From Xiphydria camelus (Eukaryota; Arthropoda; Insecta; Hymenoptera; Xiphydriidae): a DNA stretch of 64,000 nt. The notes beneath the pieces are model-generated. The model was not told the DNA's origin and searched no databases. It saw only the letters and a list, made by a program, of their open reading frames with translations. The position numbers and the translations under genes were made by a program. Location: NCBI GenBank assembly GCA_963678675.1, contig OY783198.1, forward strand, positions 1,369,001 to 1,433,000, given 5' to 3'. Shown piece by piece: positions 48,590 to 62,386 of the stretch (the stretch's first letter is position 1; each line of letters opens with the position of its first letter).

Positions 48590-51500
48590 AATTACAGTTT
48601 CTCTCCTCCCGCTCGGTCGTTAAAAAAGTTGAAACTCACCGTAGAGTCGGCGTCGTCGTCTGCCGGATGATTAACGGAAGCGCGGGTGGTCGGCGCTACC
48701 CGCTCCTCCGCCTACCTATCGTCGAGACAACGACGTTCCGCGGTCCGCAGGTCGCAATGATCCGCGGAGGTACCGCGACTGCCATTGCGAGCCATTGCAC
48801 GGTTGTCGGGCGGGACAAGCGGCTAGAGAAGCGCCCCCGGACAATAATTTCTCATCGTGTCGGCGGCAGGAAGTAGCGATGAATTATTCCGTAGGTAATG
48901 GGAACAATTGAAATACCCTTAGTAACTCATCCCCCGTCCCGAAACGCGGCGCATCCCCGGGAGCCCCTGAAAAATTAACATTATCCCGGGGGGAGTAGCG
49001 CGACCCTCCGCGCTTAATGTCGCGATGATTTGAAATCGATAACGACCCTCCTAGACGCGCAAAAGTCATGCTAAGTGAATCGCGATCCCTCGGCGGAGGA
49101 GCGTAGCGAAAGATCGAGTCGAACGCCATTTGCGAGTCTGTCTACTTTCATCGGCGACTAGACATCAAACGCGTTTTCACTTTTTCTCCTCTTCGTTGCA
49201 TCTTCTACCCGCGCGCGCGCGCCTCTCCCGATACCCAATCAAAGATTCAGACTGGGTGCGCGTCGTAAAATTCGCCCGCGCGCCGCTCGTGTCGATGCGT
49301 AGGGCGGAGATAAAGTCTGCGAGAAATATATCGTTGAGACCCGGGAAATGAAATTAAACGTTGTACGCGAGAGCGAACGTTTCAATTGATATAGCTCCAC
49401 GGATGGACCCGCGATACTTTATTCACTGGGTAGAGAAATTGATAGTTTGGTAATACGTCTTCTCAATTTTAACGTCGCGCTGTATTTTCATTGCCGGTTC
49501 GGCTCTACGCGGGCACGTGATATACGAGTTACCGTATCTTGTAATGTACCTACGCTCGGCCGTTCGCGCAGCGGGTGCAGTCCACCGCTGCACCTCGCGC
49601 GATGAATGCGGTAGTTGTACATAACGCGGGACACGGTTCGTCAACTTGACCGAATCAAATTACTCGAATTTAACGTACCAACGCCTCCGCGGTGTTCCAA
49701 TGTGACATTCTAGTTTCGCCGTTTCGTCGTACACTCGGAGCAATAACTTTTTTTTTTCCTATACGAATCCGTAGAATTTAATTCGAAAATTCAACGGGGC
49801 GCGTAACTCTCTATACGACTCGTCGTAAAGCGTGATTATTCCAGTCTCATCGTCACCGAGGCGGTAACTTCAAGTACGCGCCGGGCCGTGAGCGGCGCGC
49901 GGAGAGCACGTTCGTACACCTTATAAGTTTATATTCTTATATAGGTACCTATAATTCGATTGGAATTCAGCTCGCGTATACGCCGCGCGGCTCAAACTCT
50001 TTTCGTCCTGGCTTCGGTCGTTTTACAGCTTCATTAGACGGAACGGTTTCCGTTTAATAATTCATCGGCCGGGACACGGAGCGAGCGGCGGCAGTCGGGT
50101 GCCGGTTCGTCGGCGATAGCAATCGCGCTCCTCCGCGGCGCATTCCTTGATAAAGGCTTTACGATCGCGCGCGTGCGCACGCAGACATATCGAGATGGGC
50201 GTCAGAAAGAAATTGCCCCCCCCGGAAATCAATCGATCCACCGCAGATCGGACGAGCCGAGGCTTTGTATTTCTGTGGATATGTCGAGAGAAACTTTTAC
50301 GTCACGCGCGACGATGTAAAATTATTTCCATTATCAGAGCTATGTACCAACGAGTGCGAGTACAACTCTGCGCAATCGTAGCGATCCAAACATTTCTCGA
50401 TAAAAAAAAGTTTCGATTCGTATGAAAACTTATTCTCGCCGCCTTCGAAGGGATGCTCGTCTCATCCTGCAGCCATACTTCGTCGTGACGCTCTCGATTG
50501 CATTCTCGCGTCTCCCGCGCGCACCCCGGAACGAAATCCACCCTACGCGTGTACCGTGGATGAGGGAATTCCGATTGTTACGCGAACGCGTCGCCCGTCC
50601 AAAAAGACGAATAGGTACACATTCCTGTATCAATATATACGACTACCCATCACCGGTAGGTACGTCGTATACACACGAAACTATTACATATCATATCGTG
50701 GGTTGTAAACGACGCGGCGCGACGGGGGAGGGGAGAGACGCGGGGCGTGGGTTTCCGTTCGGTACTTCGGCGTACATACAACGCCGGATACCGCGGCGCG
50801 ACAACGGGGGAAGTATCCTCCGCGGTTAGGTCCGTAAACCGCTCGGCTGTGTGTCCCGTATAAATAATTATTACAACACATTGTTAACTTCGGCGGGGGG
50901 GAACGAGTTTCGGACTATTACGAGTCGCGCGTTATGACGTTACAAGTTCCCATAAACGGGTATAACGCGATAAACCAGGGCGCAGCGACGCCTGGCACGG
51001 CGCGGGGGAGGGAGGGGTGTGGAGCGGTGTCTTTCAACCCGCGTCCCCTCCCGAAACGTTAGTTTCGGAATAATTGCCACCGCGAGGAGAGCGGCAATAA
51101 CCGTTTCTCATTTTTCTATTGCCAGAACTTTGGAGTATCCCAACCATCGGAACGCCTACCTATATATGCGGTGAAACGACTCCGAACGCACCTCGTAAAA
51201 CTGAACACTCAGTCGGAACCTCCGCGCGCCGGCGTGTAGGTGCACCCCCCCATTGTACGTCGCGCGGGGCGATCTCAACGTGTACAGAATCGGCCTCTAG
51301 AATCGAGCTCCTCGCGACAGCGCGGAAAGCGCTTGGAACAAAAGTCGGTAGGCGGATAACGAAAGGGGGAATTTCTTCGCGATCGATAAGGAGCTCGTTT
51401 CCGAGCGGAAATGTAATCTCCGACGTTAACGGAATTTACTGTAGAAATATCGCTATCTACGACGAGACTGTTCGCGTAAAATACGAATGCTTTTAATTTT

Positions 51501-52139
51501 GGACTCATTTTTCACGGCGAGCGCTCACCGCCGAAGACCGCGTCGCACTTTTTCGAAAAGTCGATGCGACGATGCCGGGCGAAACGCATCACGCGATCAA
51601 TCACGACCCTTCGAAACGGCCAATTTACCCGGCCCTCTCCCCTCGCGCTCGACTGCAATACCGCAAACAAATATCCTAGAGTCAAAATGAATTTCAGCGT
51701 TTAGAGAGCGCGCGCGGAAATCTCCCCTTCTATGCACTGTACGTATAATTGAGTTAGCCGTGACACGTCGCGCCGTATTCCCCCGCGCGTCCCTTTTTAG
51801 CCGCGCGCACCGAATTGCGTTACGGAACGGGGGATCCGAGGGAATGCCGATAAAGCACAAACATTTAATTAAAAGATAATCAAGCCGATTGCTCGACGTC
51901 CGCTAATATCGCAAAACGAGGGCGGTTGGACAAAGCCGATCGGGCGCTTTTACAGATAACCGCGATATATGTACCGCGGTGCGGTGTACGGTGATACGGG
52001 CGGTGCGATAAAAAATCCCGCGGCAAATGCAATCGCGACAGTGTCGACGCTGGAATTTTGCGGTGTCTGCGCAGTCACGAGAAATATTTTCCACCGTGTC
52101 GATGCTATCTTTTTCAGTTTTCGATGATGGAAATCTAAC

Positions 52140-53446
52140 GGAATCTCACATCGGTGATTTTATACGGGAAGAGAAAATCATTTTCCCTTACACAAAATTG
52201 ACGATATTTCATATTTCTTGTGAGATAACGAGCCGATAACCGTGATTTTTGCAATCGGCATGAAAAAATACAGGAGACGGGATGATCCAGCGATCGATAT
52301 TCCTGAGGATTTTCATTTTCATTTTTGCGAAAAATTGAAATCTCTGGAATCGATGGTTGATCTACCCTATCTTATATATTTTTTCACACTGAATACAAAA
52401 ATCATGGTCATTAGGTCGATATCGCAAAGGAAATATAAGATATGAGCGACTTTGTATAGAAAAAACAATATTTTTTCACAAAAAATCATCGATATCTCGG
52501 TCTTCCTTTGAGATTTCATCAATATAATAGCGATTTTCGTAATCAGCACGAAAAAATACATAAGATAGGGTGGTCGAGAGCCAGATTCCAGAGATTTCGA
52601 TTTTTGCGAAAAATTTAAGGCATACCCCTTAGATTTTTCGCAAAAATCGAAATCTCTGGAATCGAATTCTCGATCACCCTATCTTATGTATTTTTTCGTG
52701 CTGATTACGAAAATGACAGATATATTGACGATATCTCAAAGGAAATATAAGATATCGGTGATTTCATGTACCAGAAAATTACTTTTTTCAAGAAAAATCA
52801 TCGATATTTCGGTCTTCCGTTGAGATATTCTCAATATATATATAATTTTCGTAATCAGCGCGAAAAAATACATAAGATAGGATGGTCGAGAATTCGATTC
52901 CAGAGATTTCGATTTTTGCGAAAAATCTAAGGCATACCCCTTAGATTTTTCGCAAAAATCGAAATCTCTGGAATCGAATTCTCGACCATCCTATCTTATG
53001 TATTTTTTGGTGCTGATTACGAAAATTATAGATATATGGACGATATCTCAAAGGAAGACCGAGATATCGATGATTTTCCGTGAAAAAAGTAATTTTTTGG
53101 TACATGAAATCGCCGATATCTTATATTTCCTTTGAGATATCGTCAATATATATACCATTTTCGGAATCAGTGTGAAAAAATACATCGGATAGGGTGGTCG
53201 AAAGATCGATTTCAGAGGTTTCAATTTTCGCGAAAAATTGAACTCTCGACCATTCTATCTTATGTATTTTTTCGTGCTGATTCTGAAAATCGCTGTTACA
53301 TTGATGAAAGCTCAAAGGAAGACCGAGGTATCATCGATATCGTCGTGAAAAAATTATTTTCTTCGACACGTAAAATCGCTGACATCTCGTACTTCCTTTA
53401 AGATATCGAACACGCTTTTCGTAATAAGTGCGAAAAAATACGTTGA
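52140..53446. repeat. array of alternately inverted AT-rich units, locus 2
   Basis: This has the same architecture as the array at 40.4 kb with one more unit. Forward markers begin at 52368, 52680, 52992 and 53256 (spacings 312, 312 and 264), with reverse markers between them and at both ends. The axis at 52933-52938 is flanked by perfect 70-bp arms (52863-52932 and 52939-53008). The unit 52992-53256 matches 40719-40983 of locus 1 much more closely than it matches its own neighbours, including the same shortened junction before the last forward marker. No coding function is apparent. Confidence 0.9.
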
Positions 53447-54651
53447 ATTTTTCTCGCGTAGGTACTCCTCGTGGAATTCGTTCCGTATAATAGGTCGAGT
53501 AGCGCGAGTATCAGGTTTGTACAGTGACGTACGCCGTTATCGAAGTCGATGCAAAGTTTCGAGACGTAATCCGATCCTTGCGCGGGGTGTTATATATATC
53601 GTAGTCATATATGTACACATATTCGCGCTCAATTGGACCGTGTGCGTAACGGTAATCGTAGAAAGCGAAATCATCGTTGATTACAGCTCGATTCTCGGGG
53701 GACCCGACGCGTCGCCGCGGGAAGAAACCTTCCCAACGATCTCGGGTTACGCACTCGTACATCATGCGGGCCGCGCGACCGACAATTTCGACGACATCCG
53801 ACCTCGCGATTGCAGACACGGCATAAACGTATGCGCCAAGTACACAGCGGACGAGTTAATTCGCCTTCATCAATTAATTGGTCTTTGGATCGCTCGGGAC
53901 CCCGCTCGACAAGTGGGTCAGTGGCCGCCGGGTCCGAAACGTGGCGCGCAAGACGACGTCGCGGGGAGTCTCGGGACTTGGGATACGGTGCGTGCTCTCG
54001 CGACGTCGTTGGAGCGGTTGTAGATTATTAAAATTCGTTCGCTAATGACGCATTTTATAAGCCTTCGCGGCAAGCGTGACGCATTTATCGCGTCGTAATA
54101 TTTACAATAATTTATTACCGCTTCGACGGTTAATATGCCACGTGTGCGTGTACCCCATACATATGCTTACAGCCGTGTACACGAACGAAATATTCGTTTT
54201 CGAAGCAATAACGGTAGACCGCCGCGCGTCCTGCGGAGAGAGAGCCGATGGAATGGGCCGGGTTGAAGGTTATAGCGACGTATCTTGACCGTCGAAGCAC
54301 CTGTCGAGTTCTCTCTCGATGCGGGTAATGGACTGCGAGCACGATAACCCCGTCCCATTACGCGTTAACAATCAATATGGAAATCCCGTGAAAGCTGTTC
54401 TCGTGAATTCGTTCCCTCCCACTCCTCCTCATCGGTCAGACGAAAGTCAACGGTTCTCGTGTGCGTACCAGAGATTTCGCCGTGAATCCAGTGCTGAGCG
54501 ACAGGTCGATAAACCCCTTTCATCTATCGTAAGATGTGCGACGGCGTCGGTAGCTCGCGACGGACGGGCGGTGGAAAGGGGCCGGAGTCGGGCCCCTCCT
54601 GAAATGTTGAAATTAAATTCCAGCGGAGCTCGGTGAAAACTACCCTGCACG

Positions 54652-54675
54652 GAGAGAGAGAGAGAGAGAGAGAGA
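54652..54675. repeat. (GA)12 microsatellite
   Basis: Uninterrupted GA run in spacer. Confidence 0.95.
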
Positions 54676-56090
54676 CACGCGGCAGGTTCGGCACTATTCA
54701 TTTCCCACGGTTCTTAGCCGCCCCTTGGTTTTTCCCCACTCGCCGCCCCTGAGAGGGAGAGAGGGGCGGTTCCGACGGCGGTATTTTTCCGAATAAAAAA
54801 GAAAAGGCGGACACGGACACCTTGTACTACTTTGCGCTCGTCGAGTGCGGATTGAAAAAGAGGGTGCGCGGGAAGCGTCCAGGGAGGAGAGAGAGCAGAG
54901 AGTCGACTAATAATCGCGACACGATATCGAGTTTGCCTCGCGATGCCATCGCACCCACGGTGGCGATAATTCGACGTGACACGCGACGTTGGAGTCGAAT
55001 CGCGTAATTCGAGCGAAACAGAACCCTTTCGGAGAGGGTTGTGTCTCTCGCATTCCCGCGGCGTGCGAGAAATCGCGCAAGAAGATACCCTCCGCGAGAC
55101 GCGTCACGACGTCACGGATCGCGCGATCACGTTCTACGTGCGTACATAGATACCCGCGCTCTCTGCTACGCGAGAGCGTATTTGTCTCCGGATGCGTGGA
55201 TGCGTTCGAGCGGGGGAAAGACGGATAGGGGCGTAGATGCAGGGTATGCGGAGCGTTTCACGGTTGCGCGCCCGCGGACTTTGAGGTTGCTGACGGTATC
55301 GCCCCATTACCGGCTTGGCACGTTGAACGCGATCGTAAATCACTGGAGACGTTCGCGCGCTCGTTACTCCGTCGCGCGTTGCACGCTAGTTTCCGAGCTC
55401 CGCGTTCGGTCGATTCCTCCGCGCCTTTCGAAATCGAGTTTCGTTCGTTCGGCGCCACACCGTGCGGGGAAGTCCCGCTCGGCCGTTACTCTCCGTAACG
55501 AAGCTTTCAAAGAGTAGCGGCACGGTGGGTGTAACACCTATCGACGACCGCCCGGCGGTAGTCCGAAAGATGCATATCTCTGTGCGCAGAGCTTCCCCAC
55601 GCCTTGCCGCGCGCGCTTTCTTCGCGCATATATAGATCGGTGGGCCGATACGCGCGACTATGGGCGCGAAACAGTTCGATTTTCCCGACCTTCCGCGTCT
55701 CGGGAAACGCGGATCCCCGTATCCGAAGAATTGAAATGTATCTTTTTACAAGCATAACTCTCGAAGAGTCCGTATTACGGCGATCGAAATGGCGGGCGAC
55801 CATTTGGCTCTCGACAGGCGATGCACGCGCAAGGGCTTATCTCTCATTGGCGCCGAGAGAGACGCCACGCGTCCGAGGATTAATCGGCTTACCGAGGACC
55901 CTCTCCGCGGGTGCTCCCGCAGGAACGGCACTACGCAGCGCGCGGTACATCGCACGAACGGCACACCGGCCCGGGGCGTACCGTGCCCGTCGATCGCGTT
56001 TCGCACGTATACATCTCGCCCCTGAAAAATCGACCTCCCCGAATCCAGACGGAATACCGCCCCCGGAGAATCGCACTGTATCATCAGACT

Positions 56091-56109
56091 CGCGCGCGCG
56101 CGCGCGCGC
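56091..56109. repeat. (CG)9 alternating tract
   Basis: Alternating CG run in CpG-dense spacer, a Z-DNA-prone sequence. Confidence 0.9.
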
Positions 56110-58904
56110 AGCGCTAAAAATATACCGAACGCTAAAAATACGCGTTAAGACAGCGCTGGGCGTGACCGCGAGGATAGGAGCGCGGTACCGCAACCTCCAC
56201 TAAAATAGGGGTAACGCGCCAAGCCGTAATAGCTTCGGTCGGGAGGGGTAGTCTGACCGCCCCGCCGTCGTAACACGGGGTGCGCCGCGATATACCTGGG
56301 TAGGGCGGCGTCGCGTCGCTCGAACGAACTGGACTCTCTCTCGCAGCGAAAAGAAAGGCCCCGACGACCACCGTGGACCAAGTTTCAAGGCGCGCGCGGT
56401 GGGGTGGAGACGCCGTGGATATACATAATATATGTACGGTAAATAGGTGGGCATGTGGTACATATGTACCCCGTCGTACTACCCATTGCCTCCTCCCTCC
56501 TGTCCGCGCTTCGCAGCGCTCGCAATAGAAACTTTGACGGAGTCGATTTCAACCGTTTCCGTTCGAATCGCCGCGCCGTTAATACGTTCCGCCGTCTCTC
56601 GGTTCGCGGGCTCCGTCTCGGGAACTTTTCCGATAATGAGTTCTTTAGAAAAATCCTACCGCTCTCGCCCCGGGGCCGCTTCGTGCCGCGCGCGTCTTTT
56701 CGAGGAACTCGAGCGGGAATTTATTCAGTGGAACTACGTCGGCCCGCGCGCACCCTCACCCCGATCTCCGCCGCGCGCAAACAAACGCACTAAACAGTTT
56801 TAAGTGGTGCTCGCACCCGCGCCGCGCGTCTATATCCCATTTTATGCGCGCGCGATATTATTGAAACGCGTCTGCCAGCGGCACCGGCTTCGCGAGATCG
56901 GCAAGTTTACAACCCCTCGTCTGCCGCGCGCGGGGAGGAGTCCACCGCCGCCGAATTTCCATGCTCTCGAGCAAAGTGGGTATAGCGCGTCGATCGAACT
57001 CGTCTCGAGCGTTGGATATATAGCCGTGGTAACGGGTATAGATAAGTACTCGTTAAACTGCACACGCGTTGACGGACTCGTGCAGGGGTGAATGTCGGCT
57101 CGCGAGACGCGGAAGATGTGCAGCGAGTTTGTACTCACGAGTCGCTCGAGGAGTATACTAAAATTCGCGATTTGGAGTGTGGGTACAAGGGTGTAACTTT
57201 TGTCTCTCCGGCTGCCGCTGCCAAAACGATGATATCCCGTACCGTTGCGAACGTAGCGCGAGAACATGGCCGATTGCCGTTGCGCTATACTACCGATAAC
57301 GATTTTCAATATCCCCGAAAGACGCGTATAATTTCCCGGACGGCGGTATCTTATCACGCACTCTCCTCGTCGCCTAGTTTAGGATCTCGAGTTGCGGGTT
57401 ATAAAAAAATCCAATTCTCTAATTCCATTCCCATTCCTCCTTCCCGTGCGGGACGACAGCTCGGCATCCCTCGCGCCGTCGACGCGCGTCCCACGTTTCA
57501 GGGAGCGAGATCCACCCCGTACGCGAGCGAGGACAGACGAGCAGCGCCGCGCATCGTCTCTCCTCCCCCCTCCGACGATCCTACTACGTACATCGAAGTA
57601 TGTCCTCCTCCTTCCGCGCGCTGCACGTCCGGTCGCCGAGAAACAATTTTCCCCAAATTTATGCACCCCCGCCAGTGGCGTAATATTCGTGCGGAAAGAA
57701 AAAAAAAGTCAGGACCCCCGCGCGCGAATCTCGCAGCACGCGGATACGCGGAACCGTTGAAGAAGCGCGCGTGGTACGCGGCGCGTATAGCCGACAAACA
57801 CGTGTAGCGATTAATCAAGGGCTCGGGTTGTCCCGAAGAGGTTGTCGGTGTCGCGGCCAGATGACGCCGTGCGGCAACATCATATATAGCGGCGCGTCCC
57901 ATATAGACATATAACCGGCGTGTATTCAACGCGACGTCGTGTTACGGTTTTGTGGTTCGCGCTCGCATAAAGGGTAAACGGTCGAAGGAGGCGCGGAACA
58001 CGTCGGGGGTGGCCGCGGATCGTTTCGTCGGTGGTAATCGCTATACGCGGAGCGAGTAATTTGTTCCAAGATCGCGGACGATGCGGACTCGGAAAGGAAG
58101 AGCGCTATCGTATTACGAGATAATAACGAAGCAATGGGTCTTTGTTATACGGCTCCGCCGGGCCCTTTATTAAGGTCCTATCGATTTCGCGCGACCCCTA
58201 TTGCCTCGCTGCGACGTTCCAGGATCAGAGTCCCGCGCGTACATCCGCCAACTCGTTATTTCTCCAATGAAATTCGAGCCGTTCGCCGAGCGTGTACCTA
58301 ACCTTCAAGCTCGCGCTGTTTGCCGCCCGCGCAATATCGCTCGAATCTTGCTTCTCGAAACGTTCCAACGCGTTTCTCACTACGGCAACCGCTCAACGTG
58401 TCGCTCGCGGATGAGTATATTATATGGTACAGCGCGCGCCGCGGGCGTTCGACAACGGCACAATTTTATCGACGGGAAATCAATGCATTCTCTGATGGAA
58501 TACTTTTCAGCGTCCACCCGTTCAATCGTAGCGATTCGGCGTCGGTAATTTAACTCGACCTCCGCTTAACCGCCGCGGCGTTAATTGTTCCGCGAGAGCT
58601 GCACTCTGGGCGCGTCCTATACCTACAGGTATAACGGGGTCGGTATGCTAGGCGGTGCGCATATCTCTATACGGGTTAACCTATTCTTGATCGCGGAGAG
58701 TTCGAGTTCTATGGCAAAGTCCATTCGCGCCGGGGGCCGCGGCTATTCAAAACTTGGAGCCGCAGCGGACCGGATAAGTACCCGTACATACATATATATC
58801 ATACATATACGCGGGGGCACACGCCACGAGGCGCGCATCAGCACCCATATACGCGCGGTCGAATCGGTACTCCCCCCTCTCCCTTCTCCATCTGTCCAGT
58901 TCTA

Positions 58905-59163
58905 TTCCATGATGCAACTTTTCGTTTTCATTTCTCGAATTAATTTAGGCTTACCATTAACATTTCTTACTTTACTCTATAGAGATTACTTGCGTTATCT
59001 GCTTACTCGCTCTACTTCTTTTATTTTGCTTTCCTTACTTTATTTATATACCTACTTTTTTGCGTCTCTCTACTTATCAACCTTATTCATTTATTTTTAC
59101 TATATTTTTTATATCTTTCTTTGTGAGCTCTTAGAGGGTTTGCCCTAGAGCACAATAAAACGT
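58905..59163 (+). mobile_element. possible 3' end of a non-LTR retrotransposon
   Basis: An abrupt pyrimidine/T-rich island in GC-rich surroundings ends with a stem-loop (GCTCT 59127-59131, AGGG 59135-59138, loop TTTG, CCCT 59143-59146, AGAGC 59147-59151, with a 3-nt bulge) followed by AATAAA at 59154-59159. A (TCT)n simple repeat then follows at 59171-59193. A terminal hairpin plus AATAAA plus a simple-repeat tail is the usual look of a 5'-truncated LINE in insects. No reverse-transcriptase motif is present, and the long hydrophobic frame through the T-rich strand is a composition effect. A 3' UTR of an ordinary plus-strand gene is the alternative. Confidence 0.35.
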
Positions 59164-60560
59164 TTCCTCGTCTTCTTCTTCTTCTTCCTCTTCTCGCGGA
59201 GCGTCTATCCGTCGATCGCTTCTGCAGCCTGCAGTGGCCGGTTCTCTCTATTCGACGGCCCCTTCGTTAATTGGAATTTTACGATCGGCTTTGTCCCCAC
59301 CCGGTATGGCGGTTGTCAGCTGCCGATAAAGGCATCACCGGGGCATTGAACCTTTATCGATGGACCCGCGGTGCGCCTCGCGTGCCGCGCCCCGCGATGA
59401 TCGGTCTCGCGCGTACCGGATTGACGCGACGGCGAGCGGCTTTTAGTGGAGAGAGAAAGAGAAAAAAGGGTAACTCTAAATATCGGGGAAAATTGCTCGG
59501 GTACCTACGTGGATATAGGTGCGACCGATCGACGCGTCCGTTCTAGCGTCGCGACGCTCAATTCCGGAGGAGAAATTTATTTTTGATCGAGAGATGGGAC
59601 GCGGTATTTTCTGAGAGCGTTCATCTCCATGAAACGAGTGACGGGGCAATGAAAAATACAGGGGTAGCGTCCGACAAAGTATGCGACACGAAATAAGCGC
59701 AGCGTCGCGCGCGAACGCCCGTATAACACGCGTAGGAGTGAACGAACGAGATGAAAGTGACTACGAGAGACGGAGGAATGGTGTAACACGCCAGGTCTAA
59801 AAATCGAAAACTAGAAACCATAACGCTCTCCGAGAGGCGCCATAGCTGTAAACTAAACAAGTACACTTCGAACGACGGACTTTGACGAGCCGCGGCGTTA
59901 ATGACTCCCTAATTGACACCGCGGTACGGAGTTTCAAAGCCGACGGAAGAAAGCGCCAAGAGCTTCCACGCGTGCTGCGCGGTGCTCGCGCGAATTGCCA
60001 CATTCCGGACGTGCTCGCGCGCGGCGTCTATGTATTTTTCGTCCACGAGAGATCCGCCGCGGCCCTTCCCACGAAATATTCGCTCTCGGTGAAAATGAGT
60101 TTTTGAAAAATAGATACCCATCCCCCCGCGGTAGGAGAATTTCATCGTCACGCCACACATACCTACGTAGTTCCGCAGGAGTACGAGCGCGATGGATCCT
60201 AATTCGAGCCAAAACTCCACCGCGTATATTCCGCACCGCGCAAACCAAACATCGCCGAGCAATTAGACGTGTAGTGCGCGTACGTACCCAAGCATCCCCA
60301 TTCCCCCACCCGTCGTCGCCCACCGCAGACGCGAGCGCAGCGAACGTTTATTACAATATCGTCGGTTGAAGAGGGGTGCGGCTCGACGGGACACCCCCAT
60401 CAGCCGCGCGTCACTCACTCGAACCGCGCGCGCGCGCGCGCGTGTCAGCCGATATCGCGTCGGAGTGGAGATCACTGCAATCGACAAGCGCGCGGCAATA
60501 TAGCTGGCATATAATAATGATGAATAATAAATTCGCTCAACGGCGGAATAATCGACGAGC

Positions 60561-60582
60561 GACGACGACGACGACGACGACG
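60561..60582. repeat. (GAC)7 trinucleotide repeat
   Basis: Seven GAC units followed by GCCGCCGCT, within CpG-rich spacer. Confidence 0.9.
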
Positions 60583-62386
60583 CCGCCGCTGTTCGATGGA
60601 GGGTGAAATTTTCGGTGCTCGCCCAAAATATATCGTGCGAACACTGGGCGCGAATACGCGAAGAGAGGCGCGCGCCGGAGCCGATGAATATGTAGATCGA
60701 CTCTGTCCGACGGGGCAACGAGAAACGCGGTGGCCAACGTCTCTTCGCGTTACGCACCGCGGCGATATACCTGTGCCGCGGATCGAACGACGCGCGACGG
60801 CCCGAATATTCGGCGCAGGGACGCGACGCTCTCCCGGAAAATCGAGGAGCGTGAAACGAGCGCGCGACAGAGGGAGGGACGATAGGAGAGCTTTCCAAAT
60901 ATAGGCGCGCGCGCTTGTACATCGGTGAAGAGGCGGACGGGTTGCGCCATTGTACCATTGTCGTATCGACGGAGAGGATCGCTCGTTTAACTGTGTAACT
61001 AGACGCGTTCGCTTTCCCCGTCCCACCCGCCGCCCGAGAGATTGAAATTCGATTGTTTCGCGATGGCGATGCCGCGCCGCTGTTCGCATCAGTACGCGCG
61101 CGCGACAATACCGCCGCCGAAGACGCTCGCGGAGAGGCGCACAATATAACGCGCGAACCCATTGCTCGAGCATTTCCATCGCCCCGCGGAGAATTGCTCG
61201 TCGAGCGGTGGCGTCGCTCGAGTTTCTCGACTCGCTGAACCCCCCCGTGGGGGTAGCCGCGCGAAGACGGAGGGGTGCGCGCCTGCAGAGTCCCCGGAAT
61301 GTCTTTGGATCGTTCCAACGTCTCCCGGGTAGTTCGCGGGTCGTTTCGCGGGCTTGTAGGAAAAAAGCGAACGCTCTCTCCCTTCCACTTTGTCGAGTAT
61401 TAATATTCGCGGGAGTTTGGATACGCCGGTAGAACGCGGTTCGACTGCAGCTCTCGTCGTTTCGAGACGCGCGGCGTGTACCTTCGAAAGGACGCGAACC
61501 CTACGGACGTTTCGCGCGGTGATTCCAACCGGAACGCTGGGCAAACCCGTATAAAATATTGAACTCGCAATCGCTTCGCCGAAGAACAAACGAGCTAGGT
61601 ACTTCGCCCCTCGCGCCGGCCGCGGCGGAATCAGAATTTCGACGAGGGTTCCGTATAGTTTTCCTCGCCGACCCCTCGTTTGGGTATTCTGGCGGGAAAA
61701 ACGTGTATGCCCGACGCAGACGCGCGCGTTTCTCGATCGAGAGTTGCGTCCCAGGCCAATATATTTATTAACGTCAAACAATCCTTTCCCCCGGTGTTCG
61801 CTCAGGTATACCGTATATACATATACAGGTAGACGACGCCCGTCACGTTCAGGCAGCGACGTAACGGCAGCGGCGGCCGCGGTGGCGGTGCAACGTTTCG
61901 CGTAATTGCACGCGTCGAGCGGGACGCGTGCACGTCAAAAGCACGGCCGCGTTCTGCAGCGGATGTACAACAACCTGCATCGGTCGGCGCTCGCGCATAC
62001 GCGGTCGGCGATCTCGCCGAAGAAACGCGCGCGTTTCCGACTCGTTGCGGCTTCGCGCGAATAACCGCGCGACAGTTGGGCTCTCGAGTAAAATACACGG
62101 CCGAGTCGAGGGAGATTAAGTCACGCGCGCGTGCGTAAGAATGCGTCATTCGCCCCTCCGCTATAGGTACATATAGCGGAGCCACTCGCTCGTCGCGCTA
62201 TTATCCTTCTGAAGGATCCTCGACGGCTCCGCGCGCACATGTGGCTCCAAATTATACACCCGCCGCGTTCGGAGTCTGATCCGAAAATGCCGGACCCGCG
62301 AGGGTGAAATCTCGGTGGGGTTACGATACGTATACCGATATCCGGTTCCGTGGTGTCGACGAGAGCGGATCGATCTTTCGAGCGAA

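Larger units (their letters stand above)
43017..52139. other. spacer between the two arrays, no gene recognised
   Basis: It contains the paired YY1-type sites, the (TC)27 tract and the inverted repeat at 48.5 kb. A minus-strand donor-like TACG|GTGAGT at about 48640 follows a short frame encoding ADDDADST, but no matching upstream acceptor with a convincing pyrimidine tract was found. Confidence 0.5.
53447..58904. other. CpG-rich spacer, no gene recognised
   Basis: Frames of up to 239 codons (57.1-57.8 kb) and 199 codons (55.6-56.2 kb) are rich in Arg, Pro and Ser and are mirrored by frames on the opposite strand. No domain is recognised. Confidence 0.55.

Noticed and set aside
48630..48720. 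Minus-strand acidic ADDDADST frame followed by a GTGAGT donor, possible exon
   Set aside because: No strong acceptor or recognisable protein upstream; one donor-like motif is expected by chance.
58585..59148. 187-codon frame ending in a hydrophobic, membrane-like stretch
   Set aside because: The hydrophobic residues come from a T-rich strand; the hairpin and AATAAA suggest a retrotransposon or UTR end instead.
60263..61318. 351-codon open frame, minus strand
   Set aside because: Arg/Ser/Ala-rich, overlapped by other long frames on both strands, no domain; explained by stop-poor CpG-rich DNA.
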